Of a stretch of 64,000 bases of DNA, positions 42,500 to 52,021 are shown in pieces. A model generated the notes under the pieces. It was not told the origin of the DNA. It saw only the letters and a program-made list of their open reading frames with translations, and did no database searches. Origin of the DNA: Pseudomonas sp. (GTDB lineage Bacteria > Pseudomonadota > Gammaproteobacteria > Pseudomonadales > Pseudomonadaceae); NCBI RefSeq assembly GCF_030698175.1, contig NZ_JAUYNT010000021.1:87377-151376 (forward strand), read 5' to 3'. How positions within the stretch are numbered: the stretch's first letter is position 1; each line of letters opens with the position of its first letter. A program made the position numbers and the translations under genes.

Positions 42500-42591
42500 G
42501 TAGGATGGGTTAGCCGCGTAGTGGCGTAACCCATCGCGGGCGACCGACATGATTGCCGCCGATGGGTATCGCTACGCTCAACCCATCCTAC
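42500..42591. repeat. GTAGGATGGGTT palindromic element
   Basis: GTAGGATGGGTTAGCCGCGT at 42500 and CGCTCAACCCATCCTAC ending at 42591, with internal GCGTAACCCATCG and GATGGGTATCGC. Same family as 28718-28811 and 30202-30275. The gap 42287-42647 is filled mainly by this and the previous element. Confidence 0.85.
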
Positions 42592-42647
42592 GAAAAGCCG
42601 CCTGCAACAGTTAACGGCTACATAGCCTTATTTTTTGGAGCCAATTT

Positions 42648-43001
42648 ATGCGTATTTGGATTGCCCTGTGCCTGTCTGCCCTGCCCTTACTCGCCCAGGC
42701 CGAAGCTTGCATCGTCCACAGCAAGGGCGCGCAGGTGGAGGTTAAAGTCTGCCAGCAGAACCGCACCATCCCGGCCAACTTGTTTCACGATGGCTTTTGC
42801 CAACCGCAATTAAGCGGGCAAAAGATCGATGTCAGCTACGCCGAACAATGCCCAAGCGGCGCCTTCGGCGTTTGCCGTAACGCCCATGTCGGCGGCAGCG
42901 CTTATCAACAAGACATTTATTACTACGGCGTGGCGACCGACGCGCGCCTGCTCAAACCGGCCTGCGAGCAACAAAGCAAAGGCGTATGGATGGCGCCCTA
43001 A
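42648..43001 (+). CDS. Small secreted Cys-containing protein, unknown function
   Basis: 117 residues; signal peptide MRIWIALCLSALPLLAQAEA. The mature part has six Cys (ACIVHSKG, KVCQQNR, GFCQPQL, EQCPSG, GVCRNA, PACEQQ), consistent with disulfides in the periplasm. I do not recognise a family. Similar small Pseudomonas proteins are sometimes labelled NADH:ubiquinone oxidoreductase without support; nothing here indicates that. Confidence 0.75.
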   Translation: MRIWIALCLSALPLLAQAEACIVHSKGAQVEVKVCQQNRTIPANLFHDGFCQPQLSGQKIDVSYAEQCPSGAFGVCRNAHVGGSAYQQDIYYYGVATDARLLKPACEQQSKGVWMAP

Positions 43002-43020
43002 GCCGCATTAGCAGCTCAAT

Positions 43021-43665
43021 TTACGCCAGCCAATCCAGCGTCAGCAGCAAACGCCGCTGACCAGATGGCAGCGGCGGGGAGCGATGGATCAGCCCCGCGC
43101 CTTCGTTACCCAGCCACTTCTCGCCTTTGGCCAACAGCACATGACCGGCGGCGCTGCGCTCGATCAGGCCGATGTCCTGCGGTTCGGCCGCCGGATCACC
43201 CAATTGGCGGCGCGCCATCACTCCCTCGCGCAGCCACTGGCTGCCCACCCCGGCATAGCTGGTGATCAGCCGCAGCGGCACTTGGTCAACGTGAAAACGC
43301 GGGCACATAGCCTTATCCAGCAGGCGCAAACGCAAGCCGATACGCTTGGCATCCAGCAGGTAAGCAAAGGCGCTGACCAACCAACTCACGTCGGCGAGGA
43401 AATCCGCCTGGCCGGGTATTGCAGCGCAGTGCTCGACCAGGTTGGCCAGCCCGAGCGGCGCCTCACCACTGGCCAACTCAATCATCATCGACTGAGCCAA
43501 CGGCTCACCCTTGGCCAACACATGCTCGGCAAAAGCACTCACTGGCGCCGCCAGTGAGCGTTGCCACAGGGCCAGATTGACCTCATCACGCAGCACCTCG
43601 CCGAGCACTTCCACCTGCCGGCCGAGTATTTGCGTCGGTGCCCACCGCGCGCCTGCGGCCAGCAT
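43021..43665 (-). CDS. DUF1826 protein of the zinc-responsive zigA operon
   Basis: 214 residues; the start overlaps the zigA stop as TGATG, so translation is coupled. DUF1826 features: CPRFHVDQVPLRLITSYAGV, GSQWLRE and LIHRSPPLPSGQRRLLLTLD. The His-Val-Asp and C-terminal His resemble a 2-oxoglutarate/iron dioxygenase-like fold, but activity is unknown. In P. aeruginosa the DUF1826 gene also follows zigA, in the Zur regulon. Confidence 0.9.
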   Translation of the reverse strand: MLAAGARWAPTQILGRQVEVLGEVLRDEVNLALWQRSLAAPVSAFAEHVLAKGEPLAQSMMIELASGEAPLGLANLVEHCAAIPGQADFLADVSWLVSAFAYLLDAKRIGLRLRLLDKAMCPRFHVDQVPLRLITSYAGVGSQWLREGVMARRQLGDPAAEPQDIGLIERSAAGHVLLAKGEKWLGNEGAGLIHRSPPLPSGQRRLLLTLDWLA

Positions 43666-44870
43666 CAGGCGGCCTCCTCATACCAGGGCCCGAAGGGGTC
43701 CGGCAGGGCGCGCCAGGCCTCGATGCCCAGGGCGATTTCCGCGTCGTCCAGCAGGCAGGCGTCCAGCTCGGCGGTGAGCCGGGCGAAGTCGATGTTCTGG
43801 CCGATAAAGACCAGCTCCTGACGACAGTCGCCGACTTCCGCCAGCCAGTTACCCATAATTGCCTGCACGCCCTCGTCATCCTCGGGCCACTGGTGTTTCG
43901 GCACAAAGCGCCACCAACGTCCGGCAAAACCATGGCGCATCAGGCCACCGGCCTGGGACCAACTGCCGGCCTCTTGATACTTGCTGGCCAGCCAGAAAAA
44001 GCCCTTGGAGCGCAGCAGGCGGCCATTGCTCCATTCGCAGTTGATGAAGTTGAAGAAACGCTCGGGGTGCAACGGCCGACGCGCTCGCCAGACGCTGGAC
44101 GCAATGCCGTATTCCTCGGTTTCCGGCACATGCTCGCCACGCAGTTCCTGCAACCAACCCGGCGCCTGGGCGGCCCGTTCGAAGTCGAAGCGGCCAGTAT
44201 TGAGCAGCTTCGCCAGCGGCACCTGGCCCATGCTCATTGGCACGATCTCGGCGTGGCTGTTGAGCCGGCGCAGGATGGCCAGCAGCTCCTCACGTTCGGC
44301 GCTGGCGATCAGGTCGATCTTGCTGAGCAGAATCACGTCGGCGAACTCCACCTGCTCGATCAGCAAATCGGTGATCGAGCGTTCATCGTCTTCGCCCAGG
44401 GTTTCGCCACGGCTGGCCAGGCTTTCGGCGGCATGAAAGTCCTGCAGGAAGTTCACCCCGTCGACCACCGTGACCATGGTGTCGAGACGCGCGATGTCGG
44501 CCAGGCTCTGGCCGTCTTCCCCACGGAAGGTGAAGGTTTCCGCCACCGGCAGCGGCTCGGAAATCCCGGTCGACTCGATCAGCAGGTAGTCGAAACGGCC
44601 CTCACGGGCCAGCCTTCCGACTTCCTCTAGCAGGTCTTCACGCAGGGTGCAGCAGATACAGCCATTGCTCATCTCAATGAGTTTTTCTTCGCTGCGACTC
44701 AAGTTGACATCGCGCTGCACCGCGCTGCCATCGATGTTGATTTCGCTCATGTCGTTGACTATCACCGCGACCTTGAGACCTTCGCGGTTACGCAGAATGT
44801 AATTGAGCAGGGTGCTTTTACCGGCGCCGAGAAAGCCGGAGAGCACGGTGACGGGGAGGCGATTGGACAC
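43665..44870 (-). CDS. zigA: ZigA-type COG0523 zinc chaperone GTPase
   Basis: 401 residues from a GTG at 44870, with GAGG nine bases upstream; this gives the usual [19 protein letters not shown] start. An ATG six codons earlier (44888) has no ribosome site. Walker A GFLGAGKS (12-19), metal motif GCICC (Cys71, Cys73, Cys74), [10 protein letters not shown] and LLSKIDL. The CobW_C domain is at about 255-370 ([20 protein letters not shown]). ZigA proteins serve zinc supply under zinc starvation. A Zur-like palindrome lies about 120 bp upstream. Confidence 0.93.
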   Translation of the reverse strand: MSNRLPVTVLSGFLGAGKSTLLNYILRNREGLKVAVIVNDMSEINIDGSAVQRDVNLSRSEEKLIEMSNGCICCTLREDLLEEVGRLAREGRFDYLLIESTGISEPLPVAETFTFRGEDGQSLADIARLDTMVTVVDGVNFLQDFHAAESLASRGETLGEDDERSITDLLIEQVEFADVILLSKIDLIASAEREELLAILRRLNSHAEIVPMSMGQVPLAKLLNTGRFDFERAAQAPGWLQELRGEHVPETEEYGIASSVWRARRPLHPERFFNFINCEWSNGRLLRSKGFFWLASKYQEAGSWSQAGGLMRHGFAGRWWRFVPKHQWPEDDEGVQAIMGNWLAEVGDCRQELVFIGQNIDFARLTAELDACLLDDAEIALGIEAWRALPDPFGPWYEEAA

Positions 44871-44990
44871 AGGGACGATCCTCAACATAAAGCGCTATAG
44901 GCTATTTTCAGCGCGCGGCTGCTCCTGACGGCGAGCGTGATCGACAGGAGCACTGCGCAATTTCAAGGCAATACGCCGGCTACAAATTCC

Positions 44991-45013
44991 GTTATAACAT
45001 AACATATATGTTA
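44991..45013. promoter_or_regulatory. Zur-like operator upstream of zigA
   Basis: GTTATAACATAAC (44991-45003; GTTAT and ATAAC arms) overlaps the perfect palindrome TAACATATATGTTA (45000-45013). GTTATAnTATAAC-type sites are known Zur boxes in gammaproteobacteria. The rest of 44871-45226 holds no gene. Confidence 0.75.
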
Positions 45014-45226
45014 CGGATGACAGTCCCGGTTTTCTGACGGTCTTTACCGCCCAGGCGCGCAAAGCACTCCGCGGCCATCAACTACGGCCGGCGATAAAAC
45101 CTGATGGCTTTGCGCTAATACCGCCATTTTGCTGCGCTTCGAGCCACGCACGCAGGCCTGCCGGGGCGGGGGATTTGCTGCTAGGTTAGCGTTCTGCGCC
45201 CGCACCCCCTCCCACGAGAGCCCTTT

Positions 45227-45703
45227 ATGTTTCCCGAAAGCAGCATTCCCGAACTGGCCCATGTGATTCAACTGGCAGTCGCCCCGGTGTTTTTGCTGAC
45301 CGCCATCAGCACCATGCTGGCGGTACTGACCAACCGGCTATCGCGGGTGGTCGATCGCACCCGCAAGCTGGAGAGCTTTATTCTTGAGCACCCCGAGCGC
45401 TCGACCCAGCCGCGCACCGAGCTGTACATGCTGTTTAGCCGCACCGTGCTGTGCAACCGCGCCATCAGCCTGTGTACCCTCACCGCACTGCTGATCTGCA
45501 CGGTGATTGGCCTGCTGTTTATTAGCGCCTTGCTGAGTTTCAACGCCACCTTGGCGGTGGCGGCGTTGTTCGTGGTCAGCATGGGCACTTTTATCTTTGC
45601 GCTACTGAGCTTTCTGCAGGAAATCCGCGTGGCTTCGACCGCCCTGGAAAACTCCGCCAAACAAATTCTGGAGTTGACCAACCAGCGCATCCAGAAGCCC
45701 TGA
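45227..45703 (+). CDS. DUF2721 membrane protein
   Basis: 158 residues. Three hydrophobic segments: VIQLAVAPVFLLTAISTMLA, LCTLTALLICTVIGLLFISA and VAALFVVSMGTFIFALLSFL, with a conserved basic stretch (LTNRLSRVVDRTRKLE) between the first two. Small inner-membrane protein of unknown function. The gene converges on the REC-GGDEF-EAL gene with a strong hairpin between. Confidence 0.88.
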   Translation: MFPESSIPELAHVIQLAVAPVFLLTAISTMLAVLTNRLSRVVDRTRKLESFILEHPERSTQPRTELYMLFSRTVLCNRAISLCTLTALLICTVIGLLFISALLSFNATLAVAALFVVSMGTFIFALLSFLQEIRVASTALENSAKQILELTNQRIQKP

Positions 45704-45709
45704 GTGAGC

Positions 45710-45734
45710 GCGCGGATTCGGCATCAATCCGCGC
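45710..45734. terminator. Hairpin between convergent genes
   Basis: GCGCGGATT and AATCCGCGC pair perfectly (9 bp) around a 7-base loop. It overlaps the 3' end of the minus-strand gene and probably terminates both, though without long T-runs. Confidence 0.6.
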
Positions 45735-47868
45735 CAGCTTCTTGCCCGTCGTCGGCAGCCGGTAGGCATTTTTGTTCGAGCAGTATTTGCTCCAGCTCCG
45801 CCAGTGCCAGCGGCGGGCTGAAATAATAACCCTGGATTTGATCGCAACTGTGCTCGCGCAAGTACGCCAGTTGCGCGGCCGTCTCCACCCCTTCGGCGAT
45901 AACCTGCATCTTCAGGCTATGGGCCATGCCGATGATCGCCAGGGTAATCGCGGCATCGTCGGGGTTAGTAGTGATGTCGCGGATAAAGGCGATGTCGATC
46001 TTCAGTTTGTCGATCGGGAAACGGCGCAAATAGGCCAGGCTCGAATAGCCGGTGCCAAAGTCATCGATGGAAATCTGCACCCCGTGCTGCTTTAAATTTT
46101 GCAATTTCGCAATAGTGCGCTCGGTGTTCGCCATCAGCGAGCTCTCGGTCAGCTCCAGCTCCAGCAGATGGCCGGCGATATGGTTGTCGGCCAGGGCCTT
46201 AATCACATCACCCTCCAAATCGCCGTCGAGCAGTTGGCGGGCGGCGACATTCACCGCTATCTGTAACGGGCCGATCGAGGAGCCCAGCCAGAGTCCGATC
46301 TGCTTACTGGCCGTGGCAATCACCCAACTGCCTACGCGTACTATCAGCCCGGTCTCCTCCAACACCGGAATAAACTCATAGGGCGCCACCAGCCCGTGCC
46401 CTGGCCGCCGCCAGCGCAGCAAAGCCTCAAGCCCGACAACCCGGCCACTGCTGAGCTGCACCTTGGGTTGGTAATACAAGACGAACTCATCGTTGTCGCA
46501 GGCTTTGTGCAAGGCCTCTTCGAGCTCGAGTCGCGCCAACACATCGACATTCATTTGCGCGGTAAAAAAACTGAAGGTGTTACGCCCCGCTTGTTTGGCC
46601 CGGTACATCGCCGTGTCGGCGAATTTGATCAGGCTGTCCGCATCAGAGGCATCGTCGGGATGGACGGTGATGCCGATGCTCGCGGTGACGTCCACTGCGT
46701 GGCCATTCAGATCGAAGGGCACCGATAACGCCTCGCGAATTTTATTGGCCACCAAGGCGGCGCCTTGCTGGCCCTGGCGCGCCAGAATCAAAGCAAACTC
46801 ATCGCCACCCAGGCGGCCGACCCCATCGCGCACGCCCACGCATTGCACCAAACGATTGCTGAACTGGCCGAGCAATTCATCGCCAATCGCGTGCCCCTGG
46901 GTCTCATTGACATTCTTGAACTGGTCCAGGTCGATATACAAAACGGCGACCGGCCAGCCGCCATCTGCGGCCTGCGCCAAAGTATGCTTGAGGGTTTCAT
47001 AAAATAACCGGCGGTTAGGCAGGCCGGTGAGGGCATCGTAATGGGACAGATGTTGCAGGCGTAGCTGGGCTTGTTTGCGCTCGCTGATGTCACGCAGCAC
47101 GCTGACGATGATCCACTCGCTGCCGAAGCGCTGCGCCAGCCGATGCACTTCGACCTCGATCAGGGAGCCGTCGACGCGGCGTACCTGGGTTTCGGTCAAC
47201 TGGTTGGTACCGTGCCCGGCAATCAGGGCATCGTAAATACCCTCCAAGTATTCACGCGGCCCCACACTGATAGTCACCGGGTTCACCAGGAACAACTCAT
47301 CACGGGCATAGCCGAGCATTTTACAGGCAGTCGCATTGAACTCGATAAAGCGCATGTTGCTGCGACTCACCAGCATAATGGCGTCGGCAGTGGCGTCCAT
47401 CGCGGTACGAAAGCGCTGTAGGTCGACCGTGCGCGCTTGCACCTGCTGCTCGAGGATCACGCTGTAGTTTTTCAGAAAATCGCCATATTCTTTCAAGCGC
47501 AATAAATTGCGCACTCTCAGCGACAATTCGGCACGGTCGAATGGCTTGGTTAAAAACTCTTCCGCTCCCGACTTGAGGCCTGCCAGCCGCGCGCTGCGGT
47601 CGATTAGTGCGGTCAGCATGATGATCGGAATATGTGCGGTGGCGGGGTTGGCTTTGAGTGTGCTGGCCACCTCGTAGCCGTTCATGCCGGGCATCATGAT
47701 GTCGAGCAAAATCAGGTCTGGGGCCAGTTGCGCGATGGAGGCCAAGGCATCTTCGCCATCGGCGGCGCTGAGGGTCAAATAACCTTCGGCCTGCAGCAGC
47801 GCCTCCAGCAGCTTACGGTTCTGGGCTTCATCATCGACGATAAGAATGGTGGCAATCGGGCTGGTCAT
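45724..47868 (-). CDS. REC-PAS-GGDEF-EAL c-di-GMP response regulator
   Basis: 714 residues from the ATG at 47868, overlapping the preceding receiver gene by ATGA. The receiver (ILIVDDEAQN, Asp in LILLDIMMPGMNG, Lys in FLTKPFD) is followed by a coiled linker, PAS (FRTAMDATADAIMLVSRSNM), GGDEF intact (RLGGDEFALIL) and EAL intact ([40 protein letters not shown]). Both synthesis and hydrolysis are possible; phosphorylation probably sets the balance. Third gene of an operon with a single receiver and a hybrid kinase. Confidence 0.94.
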   Translation of the reverse strand: MTSPIATILIVDDEAQNRKLLEALLQAEGYLTLSAADGEDALASIAQLAPDLILLDIMMPGMNGYEVASTLKANPATAHIPIIMLTALIDRSARLAGLKSGAEEFLTKPFDRAELSLRVRNLLRLKEYGDFLKNYSVILEQQVQARTVDLQRFRTAMDATADAIMLVSRSNMRFIEFNATACKMLGYARDELFLVNPVTISVGPREYLEGIYDALIAGHGTNQLTETQVRRVDGSLIEVEVHRLAQRFGSEWIIVSVLRDISERKQAQLRLQHLSHYDALTGLPNRRLFYETLKHTLAQAADGGWPVAVLYIDLDQFKNVNETQGHAIGDELLGQFSNRLVQCVGVRDGVGRLGGDEFALILARQGQQGAALVANKIREALSVPFDLNGHAVDVTASIGITVHPDDASDADSLIKFADTAMYRAKQAGRNTFSFFTAQMNVDVLARLELEEALHKACDNDEFVLYYQPKVQLSSGRVVGLEALLRWRRPGHGLVAPYEFIPVLEETGLIVRVGSWVIATASKQIGLWLGSSIGPLQIAVNVAARQLLDGDLEGDVIKALADNHIAGHLLELELTESSLMANTERTIAKLQNLKQHGVQISIDDFGTGYSSLAYLRRFPIDKLKIDIAFIRDITTNPDDAAITLAIIGMAHSLKMQVIAEGVETAAQLAYLREHSCDQIQGYYFSPPLALAELEQILLEQKCLPAADDGQEAGAD

Positions 47869-48275
47869 GGCTGCTGATCCGAGGAGGTTGTGCTGCTGGC
47901 CGAACCCTTGACCGCAGCCATGAGGCTGTCGATCACTGCGTACAACTCCTGGTAATGCAAAGGCTTGGCGATATAGCCGTCGCAACCGGCTAGCCGGCTC
48001 TTCTCCTGATCGGCTTTCATCGCCAGGGCGGTCAGCGCGATGACGGGAATGGCGACGGTGGCCGGATCTTGTTTGAGCAGCGCGGTGGCCGCCAAGCCGT
48101 CCATGCCGGGCAGCTGGATGTCCATCAAAATCAGATCCGGATGGTCGCTGCGCGCCAGGATCAAACCGGTTTCCGCATCGGTTGCGCTCAGCACGCTATG
48201 GCCGGCATTCAGCAGCAGCAGGGTTGCCAGTTTCATGTTCGCCGGATTGTCTTCAATGACTAATATTCTGGCCAT
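47865..48275 (-). CDS. Single-domain response regulator (DivK-like)
   Basis: 136 residues, receiver only: RILVIEDNPANMKLATLLLL, phosphoacceptor in LILMDIQLPGMDG, Thr in VIALTALAM and Lys in GYIAKPLHY, then a Ser/Thr-rich tail. It lies 12 bp after the hybrid kinase gene and overlaps the next gene, so it probably relays phosphate within this operon. Confidence 0.93.
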   Translation of the reverse strand: MARILVIEDNPANMKLATLLLLNAGHSVLSATDAETGLILARSDHPDLILMDIQLPGMDGLAATALLKQDPATVAIPVIALTALAMKADQEKSRLAGCDGYIAKPLHYQELYAVIDSLMAAVKGSASSTTSSDQQP

Positions 48276-48287
48276 CGGGTGCTCTCT

Positions 48288-51200
48288 TTAATGTGGCAAT
48301 AATGCCCGCCTGACCTCGGCGAGAAACTGCGCTTGATTGAGCCCGGCTTTTTCGGCTATCTGTATGCCCTGGCCCGAATCGCCATTGAGCATGGCGCGGT
48401 CCTGCGACGTGACCTGTTTGGCGGTCACCACCAGAATCGGGATCTTCGCGGTACGCGCATCGGCGTGCAGCTCTTGCACCACATCGAAACCACTCACGTC
48501 CGGCATCAGCAAATCGAGCAGAATCAAGTCCGGCTGTAGCTGCTGCGCCAGGCTGATCGCCTCGCGGCCACCATAGGCGCGCACCAGCGAATAGTTCGCG
48601 GCCGGCAAGAGCGCGGCAATCATCTCCACGGCTTGCGGATCGTCGTCGACTATCAAGAGCCGATGGCTATGCTTGGCATCTGGCTGCAAACCCAGGTGCT
48701 CCAGCGCGGCTCTCAGTTCGGCGCTGTGGATAGGCATTTGCAACACGGCCGCGGCGCCATCGGTGAGGGCCAGATTGCGCTCCAACAGCCCGGCGATAAG
48801 CACCAGCGGCACCTGCGCTAGGGCGCTATGTTCATGCAGTTGGCGGAGAAACGCCTGGCCTTCGGCCTCCGGCAGTTGCAGGTCCAGAATGATCAAACTG
48901 AGAGATTGCAGAGGCGCCAGCAGCAGCGCCTCCTCGGCACTGGCCGCGCGCAACAGGCTAAAACCCTCGGCGTTGAGCAACCGGCGGATCAAATCAGCCA
49001 TGGCGTCGTCGCCCTCGATCAACAACGCCGTGCGTTCATTGGCCGGCGCTGCGTAGAGGCTAGTCACGCTGGCACCGGTGGGCGCGGTGAGCAGGGCTTG
49101 CGCCGTCGTGCGCAGCGGCAACCAGGCGGCAAAGCACGAGCCCTCGCCCTCACCGCTGGCCACCGCCACGCTGCCGCCATGCAGTTCGGCCAGTTGTTTG
49201 ACCATTGCCAGACCGAGACCGGTGCCCTCGAATTTGCGCGCCAGACTGCTGTCGATCTGGCTAAAGGCCTGGAACAGTTTTTTCATATTATTGGCGGAAA
49301 TCCCGATGCCGTTGTCGCTGACGCAGATTTCGAGAAACTCGCGGTACTCATTGTCGGCCAAGGGAAAGCGGTGCACCGGCCAGGTACCGGCCAGCGTACC
49401 CACGCTGGCGCGCGTGACGCTCCGGGCGCGCAGGCTCACGCGACCACCACCACCACCACCACCACTGAATTTGACTGCATTGGACAGCAGGTTGTAGATA
49501 ATTTGCTTGGTTTTGCGCGTATCCAACTGGGATAGGCCCAAGTCTTCGCTGATATCCAGCTCCAGCTGGATGCGCTGGGCAGCGGCCTTTTCCTTGACGA
49601 TCGACAAGCTGTTGGAGAGCAGGCTGCGCAAGTCGACCTCCTCCAGTTCGAGCTCCATCATGCCGGCTTCGACCTTGGATAAATCCAGAATGTCGTTGAT
49701 CAGCGACAGCAGGTGCTGGCCACTGGTAAAAATATCGCCGATGTATTCGCGCTGCTTATCGCTCATCTCACCCATCAAGCCATCCTTGAGCGCCTCGGAA
49801 AAACCGATGATGGCATTCAGCGGGGTGCGCAATTCATGGGACATGGTGGCCAGAAACTCCGATTTCATCCGGCTGGCATGCTCCAATTCGATGTTTTTCT
49901 CTTGCAGGGCGCGCTCGAAGCGTTTGCGCTCGGTAACATCCCGCGCCGCGGCAAACACCCCCTGCAATTTGCGGTCACGGTCATGGAAGGTCGCGGCGTT
50001 GTAGGACACCACCGTTTCTTCGCCATTCAAGGCGCGCACGGTCAGTTCGTAGTTACTGACTTTATTTTCGCTGAGCACCCGTTTGATCGCGGCATCTGCC
50101 CGGCCTGGATCGGTAAAGAAATTTTTGCAGTGCGCGCCGATCAGCTCATCACGCGTGCGCCCGGTGAGCGCAATCATCTGTTGATTGACGTCCGAGATGA
50201 TCCCCTGGGGGTCGGTGGTCATCAGCGCGTCGATGTTCGATTCGATCAACGAGCGGGTATAGAACTGCTGGTCACGCAGGCGTTGATCGAGCAGCGCCTG
50301 GGCGGCCTCGACCTGTTTGCGCGCAGTGTTGTCGGTGCCGATCAGCAGATAACCGATGATCGCGTCCTGCACATCGCGCAGCGCCGTGACCGAGACGATG
50401 GCCGGAAAGCGACTCTCGTCTTTACGCACATAGGTCAGCTCGTAAATGTCTTCGATGCCGCGTGAGGCCTTGAACACCAGCGCTTCAAAGCCCGGCGTAA
50501 TCGCCGTATCCAGCTCCAGGCTGAGCAGCCTGGCCCGCTCGATCAGCTCTTGCGGGTCGGAGATATCGGCCGGGGTGATTTTGTTCATCACCTCCGCCGC
50601 CGTGTAGCCAAGCATGCGCTCGGCACCGACGTTGAAGATCTGGATCACACCCTTTTCATCGGTGGCGATGCTGGAGAAGTTGGCACTGTTGAAAATCGCA
50701 CTCTGCAAGGCCCCGGCCTTGAGCAGCGCCTCTTCTGCCTGCTTGCGCGCGGTGTTATCGGTGCCGATCAACAGATAGCCGATGATGGTGTTTTGCGCAT
50801 CGCGCAGGGCGGTGACCGAAACCACCGCCGGGAAGCGGCTGCCATCTTTACGGATATAGCTCAGCTCGTAGATGTCTTCGATGCCCCGTGAAGCCTTGAA
50901 CACCAAGGCCTCGAAACCGGGCGTAATGGGCGTGCCAAGCTCGACGCTGAGGGCCTTGGCCCGCGCGATGACTTCTTGCGGATCAGAAATGTCGGCCGGG
51001 GTGATTTTGTTCATCACCTCGGCCGCCGTGTAGCCGAGCATGCGTTCGGCGCCGACGTTGAAGATTTGAATCACGCCCTTGGCGTCGGTGGCGATGCTGG
51101 AGAAGTTGGCACTGTTAAAGATCGCACTCTGCAAGGCCCCAGCCTTGAGCAACGCCTCTTCGGCCTGCTTACGGGCGGTGTTATCGGTGCCGATCAACAG

Positions 51201-51662
51201 ATAGCCAATGATGGCGTCATCCACATCGCGCAGGGCGGTGACCGACACCACCGCCGGGAAGCGGCTGCCATCCTTGCGGACATAGCTCAGCTCGTAGATA
51301 TCCTCGATGCCCCGTGAGGCTTTGAACACCAAGGCCTCGAAGCCGGGCGTAATCTTTGTGCCAAGCTCGACGCTGAGCGCTTGGGCGCGCGCTATGACTT
51401 CTTGCGGATCGGAAATATCGGCCGGGGTGATTTTGTTCATCACCTCCGCCGCCGTGTAGCCGAGCATGCGCTCGGCGCCGACGTTGAAGATTTGAATTAC
51501 GCCCTTGGCGTCGGTGGCGATGCTAGAGAAGTTGGCACTGTTGAAAATCGCGTCCTGCAAGGCGCCCATTTTTAGCAGCGTTTCTTGACGGCCAATTTCA
51601 ACAGTGCTTTCCGGGCTGGCCGGCGTCTTGCCCGCATCATCATCTGAGCCGCTATTCGACAT
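48288..51662 (-). CDS. Hybrid histidine kinase with three near-identical PAS repeats
   Basis: 1124 residues from the ATG at 51662 (AGGAAG 6-7 bp upstream). Three tandem PAS units of 142 residues each begin GALQ(D/S)AIFNSANFSSIATD, at 51566, 51140 and 50714. A fourth, different PAS follows (FYTRSLIESNIDALMTTDPQ), then HisKA (SHELRTPLNAIIG), HATPase_c (LLSNAVKF, VSDNGIGIS, GTGLGLAMV) and two receivers. The first receiver has Asp (LIILDLQLPEAEG) but lacks the conserved Lys (LQMP); the second is more complete (LIVDDDPQ, LILLDLLMP). A run of seven Gly, encoded by GGT repeats, lies inside the ATPase domain. No membrane helix, so a cytoplasmic sensor. Confidence 0.94.
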   Translation of the reverse strand: MSNSGSDDDAGKTPASPESTVEIGRQETLLKMGALQDAIFNSANFSSIATDAKGVIQIFNVGAERMLGYTAAEVMNKITPADISDPQEVIARAQALSVELGTKITPGFEALVFKASRGIEDIYELSYVRKDGSRFPAVVSVTALRDVDDAIIGYLLIGTDNTARKQAEEALLKAGALQSAIFNSANFSSIATDAKGVIQIFNVGAERMLGYTAAEVMNKITPADISDPQEVIARAKALSVELGTPITPGFEALVFKASRGIEDIYELSYIRKDGSRFPAVVSVTALRDAQNTIIGYLLIGTDNTARKQAEEALLKAGALQSAIFNSANFSSIATDEKGVIQIFNVGAERMLGYTAAEVMNKITPADISDPQELIERARLLSLELDTAITPGFEALVFKASRGIEDIYELTYVRKDESRFPAIVSVTALRDVQDAIIGYLLIGTDNTARKQVEAAQALLDQRLRDQQFYTRSLIESNIDALMTTDPQGIISDVNQQMIALTGRTRDELIGAHCKNFFTDPGRADAAIKRVLSENKVSNYELTVRALNGEETVVSYNAATFHDRDRKLQGVFAAARDVTERKRFERALQEKNIELEHASRMKSEFLATMSHELRTPLNAIIGFSEALKDGLMGEMSDKQREYIGDIFTSGQHLLSLINDILDLSKVEAGMMELELEEVDLRSLLSNSLSIVKEKAAAQRIQLELDISEDLGLSQLDTRKTKQIIYNLLSNAVKFSGGGGGGGRVSLRARSVTRASVGTLAGTWPVHRFPLADNEYREFLEICVSDNGIGISANNMKKLFQAFSQIDSSLARKFEGTGLGLAMVKQLAELHGGSVAVASGEGEGSCFAAWLPLRTTAQALLTAPTGASVTSLYAAPANERTALLIEGDDAMADLIRRLLNAEGFSLLRAASAEEALLLAPLQSLSLIILDLQLPEAEGQAFLRQLHEHSALAQVPLVLIAGLLERNLALTDGAAAVLQMPIHSAELRAALEHLGLQPDAKHSHRLLIVDDDPQAVEMIAALLPAANYSLVRAYGGREAISLAQQLQPDLILLDLLMPDVSGFDVVQELHADARTAKIPILVVTAKQVTSQDRAMLNGDSGQGIQIAEKAGLNQAQFLAEVRRALLPH
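49443..49466. repeat. Trinucleotide microsatellite (ACC/GGT) in kinase ATPase domain
   Basis: Seven ACC units plus ACT on the plus strand encode Ser-Gly7 on the minus strand, just after the N-box (NAVKFS). In-frame slippage could change loop length without a frameshift. Confidence 0.85.
50310..51566. repeat. Three tandem 426-bp PAS-coding repeats
   Basis: Units at 51566-51141, 51140-50715 and 50714 to about 50310 are nearly identical in protein and very similar in DNA. Differences are scattered (KDG/KDE, SYV/SYI/TYV). Recent duplication or gene conversion is the likely cause. Confidence 0.92.
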
Positions 51663-52021
51663 AAATTTCTTCCTGCGAAAAATCACAGCTCAGCAAGCGG
51701 CGCAGACCAAGAAGCCAGCCAATCGACTGCCGAGCTGTGCCCACAGATGATTATTGCTATCCGCGCCAAATCGCGAACAAACCGCCGACGAGGAGCAAAT
51801 AACTTAAAGAAACGATAGCAGAGCCGCCCCATTGATCAAGGCAGCAGAGCCACCGCTCAGCCGCGTGGTTTAAGGCCTGCAAGGTGCAACGCTGATAATC
51901 CACCGACAAAAAAACGCATATAAACGCGACTTTCTGGCTTATCCAGCGCACTGTTGTTAGCGCGCCGCGACGACCCGACTAAGCTGTGAGTTAGGCCGCT
52001 ATCTCAATAAGGTGTTCTGGC
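51663..52021. other. Divergent intergenic region without recognisable gene
   Basis: 359 bp between the hybrid kinase (minus) and pentapeptide (plus) genes. It carries ribosome sites at both ends (AGGAAG; AAGGTG) and AT-rich patches such as CATATAAAC. I see no REP element, RNA gene or clear operator. Confidence 0.6.

Noticed and set aside
42648..43001. NADH:ubiquinone oxidoreductase subunit label
   Set aside because: The product is a small secreted Cys-containing protein with no cofactor motif.
50310..51566. CRISPR-like regular repeats
   Set aside because: The repeat unit is 426 bp of coding sequence in one reading frame; no spacers.
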